Positions 15,557-24,282 of a stretch of 46,970 nt of DNA are shown here, piece by piece. The stretch is from Clostridia bacterium. GTDB lineage: Bacteria; Bacillota; Clostridia; Oscillospirales; CAG-382. The translations under genes and the position numbers were made by a program. Position 1 is the first letter of the stretch. Every line of letters begins with the position of its first letter. The stretch covers positions 1 to 46,970 of the forward strand of contig JAFSNK010000010.1 in assembly GCA_017447445.1 (NCBI GenBank), given 5' to 3'. The notes below the pieces were generated by a model that worked only from the letters and a program-made list of their open reading frames with translations, made no database searches and was not told the DNA's origin.

Positions 15557-16447
15557 TTATTTCTTCTTTTTCTTTGCGATGATCGCACCGCAGACAGCCG
15601 CAACGGCAATCACCGCGCAGGCAATGATTATCCAGAGAGTCCAGTTGGTGCCTTTGGACTCCGCGGGCTTGGATTCCTCCGCGGGTTTGGACTCTTCAGC
15701 GGGTTTGGACTCTTCAGCGGGTTTGGATTCCTCGGCGGGCTTGGATTCTTCCGCGGGTTTGGATTCCTCGGCGGGTTTGGATTCTTCCGCAGGTTTGGAT
15801 TCCTCGACGGATGCTTCGGATTCGGTTCCGTCGACGGATTCAACAGGTTCGATTCCGCCGCTCACGACATCGAGCTTGTTTACAGTGATAACGCCGCCGT
15901 TGACCGAGAACAGGAGTATGCCGGCGAAGGTAACGCCGCCATTGACAACGTAGGCGCTGTCGAACTGGGTGCCGGGATACCTGGAGACCGCCTCGGTAAG
16001 CTGTTTTACGGTGAAAGCGCCCTTGTAGGTGCCGCCGAGCATATCTCCGCCGCCGGCGTCATAGTCGTAGGAATCGCCGAGCAGGGTGCTGGAGATCGGG
16101 AAGCCGTAAAGCGAAGAGGAAGCGCCGTTGGTGAAAAGGAAGGTTATGTTGGCGGCGCCGTTTTCGACGGTGAAATCGTAACGGACAACGTCGTCCGGGC
16201 CGGCGGGGATATACCGATCCTCGGGGTAGACGCACTGAGCGGAAGGCCAGGTCCCGGAAGCGGAACCGGAGATCACGCAGGTGTCGCCGTTCCATTCGAT
16301 TTTCACGGAAGCGCCGCCGTGATCCTCGCGGGTCCAGGTGCCGTCTTTGGGAATGAGACCGGTATCTCCGTATTCGGCAGATGCAAACACGCAGCAGCTT
16401 ATCGCCACGAAAACGACAGCCAGCGCGATGGTGATGATACGTTTCAT
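15557..16447 (-). CDS. secreted membrane-anchored protein with EESKPA repeat stalk
   Basis: A 296-aa protein. Residues 1-25 are a signal peptide (MKRIITIALAVVFVAIS...). A beta-rich domain follows (about 26-205), then a stalk of about eight EESKPA hexapeptides (each an 18-bp DNA repeat), then a C-terminal transmembrane helix ending in KKKKK that would leave the domain displayed outside and anchored in the membrane. There is no LPXTG. The start is ATG 16447 with GGAGG; the longer frame from 16525 reads through its own promoter. It has its own promoter at 16497-16525. Surface role unknown; ligand binding is possible. Confidence 0.75.
   Translation of the reverse strand: MKRIITIALAVVFVAISCCVFASAEYGDTGLIPKDGTWTREDHGGASVKIEWNGDTCVISGSASGTWPSAQCVYPEDRYIPAGPDDVVRYDFTVENGAANITFLFTNGASSSLYGFPISSTLLGDSYDYDAGGGDMLGGTYKGAFTVKQLTEAVSRYPGTQFDSAYVVNGGVTFAGILLFSVNGGVITVNKLDVVSGGIEPVESVDGTESEASVEESKPAEESKPAEESKPAEESKPAEESKPAEESKPAEESKPAEESKPAESKGTNWTLWIIIACAVIAVAAVCGAIIAKKKKK
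15654..15810 (-). repeat. 18-bp coding repeats (EESKPA x ~8)
   Basis: Tandem 18-bp units encode EESKPA, with third-position differences between copies. The length is likely to vary between strains by slippage. They form the stalk between the extracellular domain and the membrane anchor. Confidence 0.85.
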
Positions 16448-16496
16448 GATATTCCTCCGTTCAACGCCGCCGAAGCGGCATTTTTTTGTTCTGTTG

Positions 16497-16525
16497 ATTA
16501 TAGCACAATTCGCGGGTGCAGTCAA
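16497..16525 (-). promoter_or_regulatory. promoter of the surface protein
   Basis: On the minus strand TTGACT (16520-16525), a 17-bp spacer and TATAAT (16497-16502). The -35 overlaps the stop of the GH36 gene, so the surface gene is a separate unit, although upstream read-through is possible. Confidence 0.75.
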
Positions 16526-18891
16526 GAGTTTTCGGCTTTTTCTTCGGCTTCCGCGGCTTCGATGAAATACAGGCGGGAAGCGAAATCGGCGAACACGCGC
16601 ACGTTTTCGTTGAACCCGGTGCCGGAAAACGCCTGTTTAAGCGCCACTCCGGCGTTCATCAGCGCGTCGCCGCGCAGGGTGCAGTCCTCCGCGTCGCCGC
16701 CCATTTTAACGAACTTCGCGATAATGTTGTGCAGCATCGAATCCTGACGCACGTGGATAGGCGCCATGGTGTTTATAAGACTGCCGAACTGCTTTATGTC
16801 GACGTTCGCTGGGACGCTGAAGAAGCGGTATTCCCTGTTCCCGTCCAGCCCGCGGGCAAAGAAGCGCTCGGTTTGGGTGTTCGGCTCCGCAAGCGTGCGC
16901 AAAAGCATGCCGACGGCGCGTTTTTTGTCCGGCGAGACGGCAAGCCATTCGTGCACGTTGCCGGTCTTCACGCGGTAGAAATCGCCGTATTGGAACACGT
17001 CGCGCCATTCTTTGTATATTTCGGTCTGCGCGGCTACCGCCTTTTTGTCCGCCGCGTTGAGATCGCGCAGGTCGCATTCATAGCCGAGCGCGCCGAACGC
17101 GGCGACCGCGAATCTGGTGGAAAGCGCCGTTTCACGCAGAGTCTGGTGATTCGGGCTTGCGGCGACGTGCGCGCCCACGCAGCACTGCGGATAGGCGAAG
17201 CTGTAGCCCTCCTGGATGGAAAGGCGGCTTACGGGATCGGTATTGTCGCTCCCCCATATCTGCGGGAAAAAGCAAAGTATGCCGAGATCGAACCGGTTGC
17301 CGCCGGAAGCGCAGCCCTCGAAGAGTATATCCGGGAACTTTTCGGTAAGTTCGCGCATAACGCGGTAGAGCCCGAGCATATATCTGTGCGCCGTCTCGCC
17401 CTGCTTTTCGGGCGGGAGGAAGGGCGAATACACGTCGGTGAACACGCGGTTCATATCCCATTTGACGTAGGATATCTTCGCGGAGGAGAACACCTCCGAC
17501 ATTTTTTCGACGATCCAGTCGCACACCTCGGGGTTCGCAAGGTCGAGCACGCGCTGATTGCGCCCCTCGGAATGGAGTCGGCCGGGCGCCTCCATCGCCC
17601 ATTCGGGATGGGCTTTGTAAAGCTCGCTTTCGGTATTCACCATTTCCGGTTCTACCCAGACGCCGAATTCGACGCCGTGCGAAGCCAGCTTTTCGCCGAG
17701 CCGGGCAAGCCCGCCGGGAAGCTTCTTTTTGTTCGGCTCCCAATCGCCGAGCGAGCGTTTGTCGTCGCTCCGTTCGCCGAACCAGCCGTCGTCGAGGACA
17801 AGCATTTCCACCCCGAGCTCGCGCGATTCCTTCGCCATCGAGACGAGCATCCCCTCGGATACGTTGAAATAGCACGCCTCCCAACTGTTAAGGAGCACCG
17901 GACGCGGGGCGTTCTTCCACTTCCCGCGAAGGATATGCGCTTTCACGAAGCGGTGCATATTAAGCGACTGCCTTGCGAAGCCCTGCGCGGAATAGGTCAT
18001 TACCGCCTCGGGCGAGATGAATTCCCCGCCGGGAGCGATCGTCCATTCGAAGCCCTGCGGTTGCAGACCGCACACCACGCGCGTCCTGCCGAAGGCGGAT
18101 ACCTCCGCCGCGGAATAGTGGTTGCCGCTGTAGATAAGGTTAAAACCGTATACCTCGCCGCCGGTTTCCGTCGCGCACGCGTCGTGTACCATAAAGAACG
18201 GGTTCGCGCGCGAAGAAGAGCACCCGGCGCGGGATTCGTTCACCAGCTTGCCGCCGGAAAGCGCCGCCGTGTGCCGCCGCATCTCGCGTGCCCAGGCACC
18301 GCGGAAGGCAGTTACCGAAAGGTCCGCGCGCGGGATATCGAGCTGGGCGCTGAGCAGGCGCAGAATGCGCACCTCCCCTTCCCCTTCGTTCGCTATCCGC
18401 GCCCAGCGGGTGATAACGTCGCATTCCGGGTAGACGCAGTAGTGCAGCTCCAGAACCAAACTTCCGTCGCGCAGATAAACGCACAGATGCTCGCAATTTT
18501 CGTCCGAATAAGAGCCGGGGAGCCCCCCTAACGGGGGTTTTTCGCTGTCTATAACGTATTTTTCATAAAGGAAATCCGAAGAACGGCAGCCGTCCGGGGC
18601 GCAAAGCTCCAGAAACGGCTCGCGCAGGTCGCCGTGGCCGGGAGCGGAGAACTCCAGCCCCATATCCTCCGGCACCTCGGTGGGATGGTCCTTTGAATAG
18701 GCGATGACGTTGCCGGGCTCGAATTCCCGTTTTTCGGCAAGCGGGATGATATCGTCCGCTTTTAAGAGCTTTATCCGCGCACCGTAACAGATATGCTCCA
18801 AATGCCCGGAATCGCGCACGGCGAAGCAATAGGTGGTGGTTTCGGTGTCGAGCGCGAATACGTCACGTTCGCCTTCAAGCCGTCGTATCAT
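16522..18891 (-). CDS. alpha-galactosidase, GH36
   Basis: A 789-aa cytoplasmic enzyme that releases terminal alpha-linked galactose from melibiose, raffinose-type or stachyose sugars. N-terminal beta-sandwich (about 1-320), TIM barrel (about 330-640), C-terminal beta domain. The catalytic residues are visible: nucleophile Asp479 in YVKWDMNR and acid/base Asp549 in WGSDNTD; LVLDDGWFG and EGCASGGNRFD also match GH36. Length is usual. It starts at 18891, inside the end of the symporter gene (17-bp overlap), with AAGGAG upstream. It is the last gene of the galactoside operon. No signal peptide, so the sugar must be imported first, which fits the neighbouring symporter. Confidence 0.95.
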   Translation of the reverse strand: MIRRLEGERDVFALDTETTTYCFAVRDSGHLEHICYGARIKLLKADDIIPLAEKREFEPGNVIAYSKDHPTEVPEDMGLEFSAPGHGDLREPFLELCAPDGCRSSDFLYEKYVIDSEKPPLGGLPGSYSDENCEHLCVYLRDGSLVLELHYCVYPECDVITRWARIANEGEGEVRILRLLSAQLDIPRADLSVTAFRGAWAREMRRHTAALSGGKLVNESRAGCSSSRANPFFMVHDACATETGGEVYGFNLIYSGNHYSAAEVSAFGRTRVVCGLQPQGFEWTIAPGGEFISPEAVMTYSAQGFARQSLNMHRFVKAHILRGKWKNAPRPVLLNSWEACYFNVSEGMLVSMAKESRELGVEMLVLDDGWFGERSDDKRSLGDWEPNKKKLPGGLARLGEKLASHGVEFGVWVEPEMVNTESELYKAHPEWAMEAPGRLHSEGRNQRVLDLANPEVCDWIVEKMSEVFSSAKISYVKWDMNRVFTDVYSPFLPPEKQGETAHRYMLGLYRVMRELTEKFPDILFEGCASGGNRFDLGILCFFPQIWGSDNTDPVSRLSIQEGYSFAYPQCCVGAHVAASPNHQTLRETALSTRFAVAAFGALGYECDLRDLNAADKKAVAAQTEIYKEWRDVFQYGDFYRVKTGNVHEWLAVSPDKKRAVGMLLRTLAEPNTQTERFFARGLDGNREYRFFSVPANVDIKQFGSLINTMAPIHVRQDSMLHNIIAKFVKMGGDAEDCTLRGDALMNAGVALKQAFSGTGFNENVRVFADFASRLYFIEAAEAEEKAENS

Positions 18892-20320
18892 TCTGCGACT
18901 CCTTAATGGCTTTTACCTGATCGGAGATCTCCTCGACTTTTTCGTCGGTAAGTATGAATTTCTTTTTGAACCAGAGTATCGCGATGAACAGACCGACTAT
19001 CGGGATTATTGTCATCGTCATACGCAGACCGACTTTCGCGCCGTCGGAAACGGCGGCGGAGAAATCGACCGCCTTGTCCGCCTCGGTGGTGGCGGCGTCG
19101 GAAAGACTGTTGATCTGCAGGCAGATCGAAGCGGCGAACGCGGCGATACCGGAAGCGAGCTTGACGACGAATGTCTGCATGGAGAAGATAACGCTTTCAT
19201 CGCTGCGTTTCAGCTTGATATAGCCGTAATCGACGGTGTTCGCGAGGAACACGGTGGTGAGTATGTTCATTATGCCGCTGGAAGCGAATATGAAGAAGCC
19301 GGGGACGAACAGGAGCGCAACGCTGCCCATATTGGTGAACGCCAGCGCGAGCAGCACGGCGTAGCCCATTATGGCGGACCCGAGCCCGACGTAGAATATG
19401 CGGGTGTTGCTTAATTTAAGCGCCTTGCGGAGCAGCGGATAGAGCACCATCATGGAAAGTATCTGCACCGCGCCGCCGAAGGTGTTGAACAGCGTGTAGT
19501 CGTTGAACCACCCGGTCCCGCCGAAATCGTATTTGAAGAAGTAGATAACGAGGTTGGAGGTTATGTAGATGGCGGTGTTGATAAGCACTATCGCCACGAC
19601 GACGGTAAGCGCCTGGTCGTTCTGTATAAGCGCTTTGAACATCTGCTTGACGGAAACGGTTTCCATCCGGGCGGTGGATTTTTCTTTTACGTTTATGCAG
19701 GTGAGGACGGTGAAGATCACGAACAGCCCGGCGACTATCAGCGCGAACCACTTGAATCCGATTATTTCCGCCGCGTTGCCTTCCGCGCCGCCGATGTTTT
19801 CGCCGAGGAAGCGAACGGCGATCATCGTTACGATGGTGATTATCGCGGAGCCGACGCCCGCCGCGCTGCGCGCGATGGTGGTGAGATTCTCACGCTCCCT
19901 GCCGCTGTGTGTGAACGCGGGGATCATGGACCAGTAAGGGATATCCATCATTGTGTAGGTAACGCCCCAGAGGATATATGCGATGGCGGCGTAGGCGGTG
20001 AGTCCGGCGGCGTCCAGAGAGGGCGGAGCCGCGAACATAAGGAACAGCACGACCGCGTTTGTTAACGTGCCGATGAGCAGCCACGGGCGGAATTTCCCCC
20101 AACGCGTGCGCGTTTTGGCGACGACGACGCCCATTATGGGATCGTTGAACGCGTCGAATATACGGGCGACGAGCAGGATTATGCCCATCGCGATGGCGCT
20201 TACTCCCAGCAGGTCCTGGAAGTAATAGAGCACGTAGCTTGCCGAGAGCATATAGACCATATCCTTGCCGACGGCGCCGAGTGCGTAGGAGAACTTTGCG
20301 CGTAAAGAAAGCTTTTCCAT
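18875..20320 (-). CDS. GPH-family sugar:cation symporter (MelB-like)
   Basis: A 481-aa, 12-helix membrane transporter. The N-terminus (KFSYALGAVGKDMVYM) and cytoplasmic loops DAFNDPIMG and TRWGKFRPWLLIG are the glycoside-pentoside-hexuronide family signature; MelB uses the Asp-containing loop in cation-coupled transport. The N-terminal half, a central loop and the C-terminal half are all present. It most likely imports a galactoside, which the flanking GH36 and GH2 enzymes hydrolyse. Transcribed from the GH2 promoter: gap of 23 bp after the GT-like gene, 17-bp overlap with the GH36 gene. Substrate is inferred from neighbours, not from sequence. Confidence 0.92.
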   Translation of the reverse strand: MEKLSLRAKFSYALGAVGKDMVYMLSASYVLYYFQDLLGVSAIAMGIILLVARIFDAFNDPIMGVVVAKTRTRWGKFRPWLLIGTLTNAVVLFLMFAAPPSLDAAGLTAYAAIAYILWGVTYTMMDIPYWSMIPAFTHSGRERENLTTIARSAAGVGSAIITIVTMIAVRFLGENIGGAEGNAAEIIGFKWFALIVAGLFVIFTVLTCINVKEKSTARMETVSVKQMFKALIQNDQALTVVVAIVLINTAIYITSNLVIYFFKYDFGGTGWFNDYTLFNTFGGAVQILSMMVLYPLLRKALKLSNTRIFYVGLGSAIMGYAVLLALAFTNMGSVALLFVPGFFIFASSGIMNILTTVFLANTVDYGYIKLKRSDESVIFSMQTFVVKLASGIAAFAASICLQINSLSDAATTEADKAVDFSAAVSDGAKVGLRMTMTIIPIVGLFIAILWFKKKFILTDEKVEEISDQVKAIKESQNDTTA

Positions 20321-20343
20321 TTCGAACCTCTTTGTTTATTTTT

Positions 20344-21810
20344 TTATTTGTTTTTCAGTTCCATTGCGAGCTTCACGACGTTATACGCCCCGTCGTAAAG
20401 CCCCTGCGCCTTGTTGCGCACGATGTTTTCGCACATTCCGGATATAACGCCCGGGTCCTGCATGAACAGGTCGAGCATCTGCAGCGTATGCGGGATATCC
20501 TCGCATTCCAGAGTGCCGTCGCCGTATTCGGCGGAATGGATCGCGCCCCAGCGCTCGTGGCCGCCGATGCGCTTTAAGAACAGCTTGGGGACGGGATAGA
20601 ACGCGAGCTCGCTCGGTTTGGTGAGCAGCACGTCCGCGGAGCGCATAAGCAGGTTGGTGCAGTAGACCGCTTCGAAGATGTTTTCGTGCCAGAAGGCGTG
20701 CACGCCCGAAACCTCGCCGTTTATCGCGCTTTCGGCAAAAGTTGCGGTGTCCGCCCAGTCGCCGAAGTGAAGCGTGCTCAATTCCGCGAGCCCGCTTATC
20801 TCCTCCGAAAGCTTATCCCAAACCGCCTTGTAGTCGCCCACGTTGCAGTATATGACCGCTTTTCCGGATTTTACCGCCGGGAGCAGGTGCTTTATCACGG
20901 AAGCGAACAGCTCGCGCTGGGCGCCCGCGCCGCCTATGGTGAGCAGGAAGCGCATCGGCTTGCCGTTTTGCGCCCTTGCGGTACGCAGCGCGCAGTCGGA
21001 TCCGACGTTCGCGACAAGCTCGTGGTCGATATAATGCCCGGTATAGACGAGACTTTCGGCGGGCATCGGTTTGAGTATATCCTTTTTCTGCATACCGTTG
21101 AGTATGCGGTAGCCCATATACGCCTGATGCGTCTGCACGGTGTGCACGCTGCCCTCCGCGAAGTGGAGCGCCATCGGCCAGTTGTCCGGTATGGCGTTCA
21201 CGACGTATTTCATACCGGCGTGGAGCGCCGCCTGCGCGGGCCAGACGTGCGTGCCGATAAGCGGGATATCTTTGGGCACGTTGGCGAATACCGGAGCCAT
21301 AAGCTCGGCGTTCTTCTGGTCGGAGGAATTGTAGGTGAGCTGGCGGAAGCCTTCGTAATTCATGGGCTCCCATACGAATTTATTGAAAAGCCTGCTCTTC
21401 TGCGATATGCGCGAACCGAGAGAATACAAGTCGTTCTGCGAGCTGATGACCTTGGTGCAGGTCGTTTCCGGATAGGAGTTCAGATCCATCCAGTAGGGAG
21501 TATATCCCAAAGCGTGCGCGGCGGAAGCCATTGCGATGGAAATGCGGTAGTGCCCGAACCCCATGCGGATATTGCCGACGATTATGCCCTTTCCGGTATC
21601 GAAGGGGATATCGCCCTCTCCTTCGTTGACGCGGATATCCGAAACGCCGAGCGGCGCGTTGAGCACCGCGTTGGGAACGATTTTTGCGGAATACTCCTTT
21701 GCGCTGTCGTCGCCGTATTTCTTTGCGAACTTCTTTTTGGATCTCAACGCCTTTTTATAGGCTTTTTTGCTTATTTCGTTGCCGAAGATCACTTTGGATC
21801 TGTCTGTCAT
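20344..21810 (-). CDS. GT-B-fold glycosyltransferase-like protein
   Basis: A 488-aa protein that looks like two Rossmann lobes. The first begins GIIVGNIRMGFGHYRISIAM, a glycine-rich loop with GHYR similar to the GxGHxxx loop of MurG and MGDG synthases; the second begins MRFLLTIGGAGAQRELF, similar to the GGSxG loop of MurG-like enzymes, with a late KPSELAFYP segment resembling their sugar-nucleotide site. I place it in the MurG/MGDG-like superfamily by these motifs; donor and acceptor are unknown. It overlaps the GH2 stop by 4 nt (ATGA) and precedes the symporter, so it belongs to a galactoside operon, an unusual partner for two hydrolases. It may transfer galactose or glucose to a lipid or polymer. 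Confidence 0.7.
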   Translation of the reverse strand: MTDRSKVIFGNEISKKAYKKALRSKKKFAKKYGDDSAKEYSAKIVPNAVLNAPLGVSDIRVNEGEGDIPFDTGKGIIVGNIRMGFGHYRISIAMASAAHALGYTPYWMDLNSYPETTCTKVISSQNDLYSLGSRISQKSRLFNKFVWEPMNYEGFRQLTYNSSDQKNAELMAPVFANVPKDIPLIGTHVWPAQAALHAGMKYVVNAIPDNWPMALHFAEGSVHTVQTHQAYMGYRILNGMQKKDILKPMPAESLVYTGHYIDHELVANVGSDCALRTARAQNGKPMRFLLTIGGAGAQRELFASVIKHLLPAVKSGKAVIYCNVGDYKAVWDKLSEEISGLAELSTLHFGDWADTATFAESAINGEVSGVHAFWHENIFEAVYCTNLLMRSADVLLTKPSELAFYPVPKLFLKRIGGHERWGAIHSAEYGDGTLECEDIPHTLQMLDLFMQDPGVISGMCENIVRNKAQGLYDGAYNVVKLAMELKNK

Positions 21811-24173
21811 ATCTGTTCCTCCCTGATTATTTCGAACTCAAGCGTTTCGGAGCCGGATTCCGTCCTTACGGTAACCTCCGCCCTGCCGGATTCGCCCTTT
21901 GTCTTAACGTAAAAGCCTCCCGAGCCGCCGCGAAGCTGCGCGTTATCCGGACCGATAAGCTCCAGCGGGCCTTTTATTTCTATTTGCGCGGTGCCCATAT
22001 AGAACGGAAGAACGTTGCCGTCCTGATCGGTCATGCGGATGCGCACCGCAGCGACGTCGTACGTCGCGCCCTCACGCAGCATGGCGCTGCTTACGGTAAA
22101 CGAGGTCTTCATTTCACGGAACGCCGAACGCGTAACGGTTTTAACGACTTTGCCGTCTTTTACCGCCTCGAACCGGAACTCGATCGATTTTCCGCCCCAG
22201 TTGCCTATATATTTGCCGTAGAGCGCGTACGCCTGCGTGAAGCCCATACGGTAGCGCAGCATGAGCCACGCCGCTTTTACCTTGGACTTTGCGGAAAGGC
22301 GGTCCATACCGAACCGGGTGGATTCGTTTAGTATATCCTTAACGTATTTTGCCTGTTTCGGCTTGAAGTTTTCGTTTTTTTCTATACGTTCGCCGATGTA
22401 ATCGGTTATCTCCAGCGGCGGGCGGCGCAGGTTTTTATATTCCGAATCCTTTGCCGTAAGCTCGCTTATAAACTCGCCGTTCTGATAGAACCGCACGCTG
22501 TCGGCGTTGGTGAAAACGTAGACCCTGCCGCGGTTGCTTGCCGGGTGCTCGCCTATATCCATGCTCGAGCTGACTTCAAGCACCGGATCGCCTTCCCGCA
22601 TGGAGGAATATACCGCGGCGGCTAATTTCGGATTTCGGAACATATCGCACACGCCGTGGTAGCAGATCCTGTCGCCGGAGCCGAAATCCTTGTGCGTGTT
22701 GTAATCGAAGAAGCACCAGCCGAACGAACCGGCAATATCCTCTTCCCCCGCAACCGAATCGAGAACCCGCGCGTGGCGCAGCGCGTGCTCCAGGCGGTGT
22801 TCCTCGCTGTCGAAGGTCTTTGTCGGGTACATATGCCCGCAGTATTCGGTAACGAGGTAGCCTTTTGTCATATCTGGTGTAACGTTTTTCTTCGGTTCGC
22901 AGCCGGCGTTGCCGCCGCTGTGCAGGAAATCGTTATAGGTGTAAACGTCTTCCAGCAGGCTGCTTTTTTTATTGCAGCGCACTCCGCCCGTCTGCCGCGT
23001 GGGATCCAGCGCGTGCGCCGTTTCGTTCGTGCGTTTATAGAACGCGTCGTTATCTGCAGATTCGTTTATCCTTACGCCCCAAAGGATTACAGAGGGGTGG
23101 TTGCGATACTGTTTTACCATCTCCGCGGTGTGGGAAACCGCGATATCCTGCCATTTTTCGCCGCCGATATGCTGCCAGCCGGGTATTTCGGTGAATACGA
23201 GCAGACCGATCTCGTCGCAGCGGTCGATAAAATGCCGCGACTGCGGATAGTGCGAGGTGCGGACGGCGTTCACGCCAAGCTCGTATTTAAGTATATCCGC
23301 GTCGTACCTCTGTATGGAAGCGGGCATCGCGTAGCCGACGTAGGGGTAGCTTTGATGCCTGTCGAGCCCGATTATCTTTGTCTTTTTTCCGTTAAGATAG
23401 AACCCGTCCGCCTTAAAGACCGCTTCGCGGAAGCCGATGCGCGTTTCTACCCTGTCGATCACCTCGGCGCCGTCTGCAAGCTCGGTCACCAGCGTGTAAA
23501 GGTTCGGCTCCGCAAGCTCCCAAAGCCGGACGCCGGGGACTTTTAACGCGCATTCGGCGCCCGCCTTGAATTCGCCGGAGCAGACCTCCTCTTCGCCGAA
23601 GAACACTTTTTGCCGCACGGTGAGCCCCGCGCCGTTTTCCGAAGTTACCTCGCTTTTAAGCGTGCCGTCGGACCCCGGTTTGGCGAAAACGTCCGATATG
23701 AACGATTTGTCGACTATGCGCAGATATACCTCGCGGTATAAGCCGCCGTAAGTCATATAATCTATTACATGCCCGAACGGAGGGATATCCTGCGATTCGC
23801 GGCTGTCGACCTCTATGGCGACGAGCGCTTCCCCGCCCGGGGCGATAAGCCCGGTGAGCTCGACTTCGAAGGCGGTATAGCCGCCGAGGTGCCGTTCCCC
23901 GACGGGGACGCCTTCGACGTACACCTGCGCGCTGTGAGCCGCCGCGCCTATACAAAGGAATACGCGTTTCCCCTCCGCTTCGCGCGGAAGAGCAACGCGT
24001 TTCCGGTAGCCGCACACCGTTTGATAAATACTTTCGTCGAAATAATCAAAGGGCGTTTCGCGGCAGGTGTGAGGCAGAGAAACACCGCAAAACGAACCGG
24101 AGCCGGAAGCAAAAGCTTCGTCGAACGACCCGGTGTATTCCCAATCGCGGTTAAGGTTTACGATTTTTCTCAT
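21807..24173 (-). CDS. glycoside hydrolase family 2 (beta-galactosidase-like)
   Basis: A 788-aa GH2 enzyme with the usual order: sugar-binding domain, immunoglobulin-like domain, then a TIM barrel from about residue 255. Acid/base Glu371 in WGVRINES and nucleophile Glu443 in LVTEYCGHMYP are visible; GLDRHQSYP is the typical barrel entry (usually GxNxHx). C-terminal region ~540-788 adds beta domains. Start: ATG 24173, 14 codons downstream of a longer frame that overlaps the promoter. No signal peptide. First gene of the operon; its specificity could be beta-galactoside or another beta-glycoside, and the neighbouring GH36 favours a galactoside or galactomannan-derived oligosaccharide. Confidence 0.88.
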   Translation of the reverse strand: MRKIVNLNRDWEYTGSFDEAFASGSGSFCGVSLPHTCRETPFDYFDESIYQTVCGYRKRVALPREAEGKRVFLCIGAAAHSAQVYVEGVPVGERHLGGYTAFEVELTGLIAPGGEALVAIEVDSRESQDIPPFGHVIDYMTYGGLYREVYLRIVDKSFISDVFAKPGSDGTLKSEVTSENGAGLTVRQKVFFGEEEVCSGEFKAGAECALKVPGVRLWELAEPNLYTLVTELADGAEVIDRVETRIGFREAVFKADGFYLNGKKTKIIGLDRHQSYPYVGYAMPASIQRYDADILKYELGVNAVRTSHYPQSRHFIDRCDEIGLLVFTEIPGWQHIGGEKWQDIAVSHTAEMVKQYRNHPSVILWGVRINESADNDAFYKRTNETAHALDPTRQTGGVRCNKKSSLLEDVYTYNDFLHSGGNAGCEPKKNVTPDMTKGYLVTEYCGHMYPTKTFDSEEHRLEHALRHARVLDSVAGEEDIAGSFGWCFFDYNTHKDFGSGDRICYHGVCDMFRNPKLAAAVYSSMREGDPVLEVSSSMDIGEHPASNRGRVYVFTNADSVRFYQNGEFISELTAKDSEYKNLRRPPLEITDYIGERIEKNENFKPKQAKYVKDILNESTRFGMDRLSAKSKVKAAWLMLRYRMGFTQAYALYGKYIGNWGGKSIEFRFEAVKDGKVVKTVTRSAFREMKTSFTVSSAMLREGATYDVAAVRIRMTDQDGNVLPFYMGTAQIEIKGPLELIGPDNAQLRGGSGGFYVKTKGESGRAEVTVRTESGSETLEFEIIREEQI

Positions 24174-24233
24174 ATCTGCACCCGTATAACGTTTTTTGTA
24201 TAAAATAATCATATAAATTTTATATTTAAAAGC

Positions 24234-24262
24234 ATTATACCATAATATGTATAAAAAAGCAA
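24234..24262 (-). promoter_or_regulatory. promoter of the galactoside operon
   Basis: On the minus strand a perfect TATAAT (24234-24239), 17-bp spacer and weak TTGCTT -35 (24257-24262). The region between it and the ATG is AT-rich. A weak -35 is common for activated or catabolite-controlled sugar operons; no clear activator site is recognised. Confidence 0.5.
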
Positions 24263-24282
24263 TGGTGTTTTTACAATTTATT

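Noticed and set aside
15654..15810. possible CRISPR array
   Set aside because: The 18-bp repeats are contiguous, in frame, and code for EESKPA; no spacers exist.
16516..18531. 671-codon plus-strand frame over the alpha-galactosidase
   Set aside because: Long antisense frames are common in GC-rich genes; the GH36 frame has catalytic motifs and this does not.
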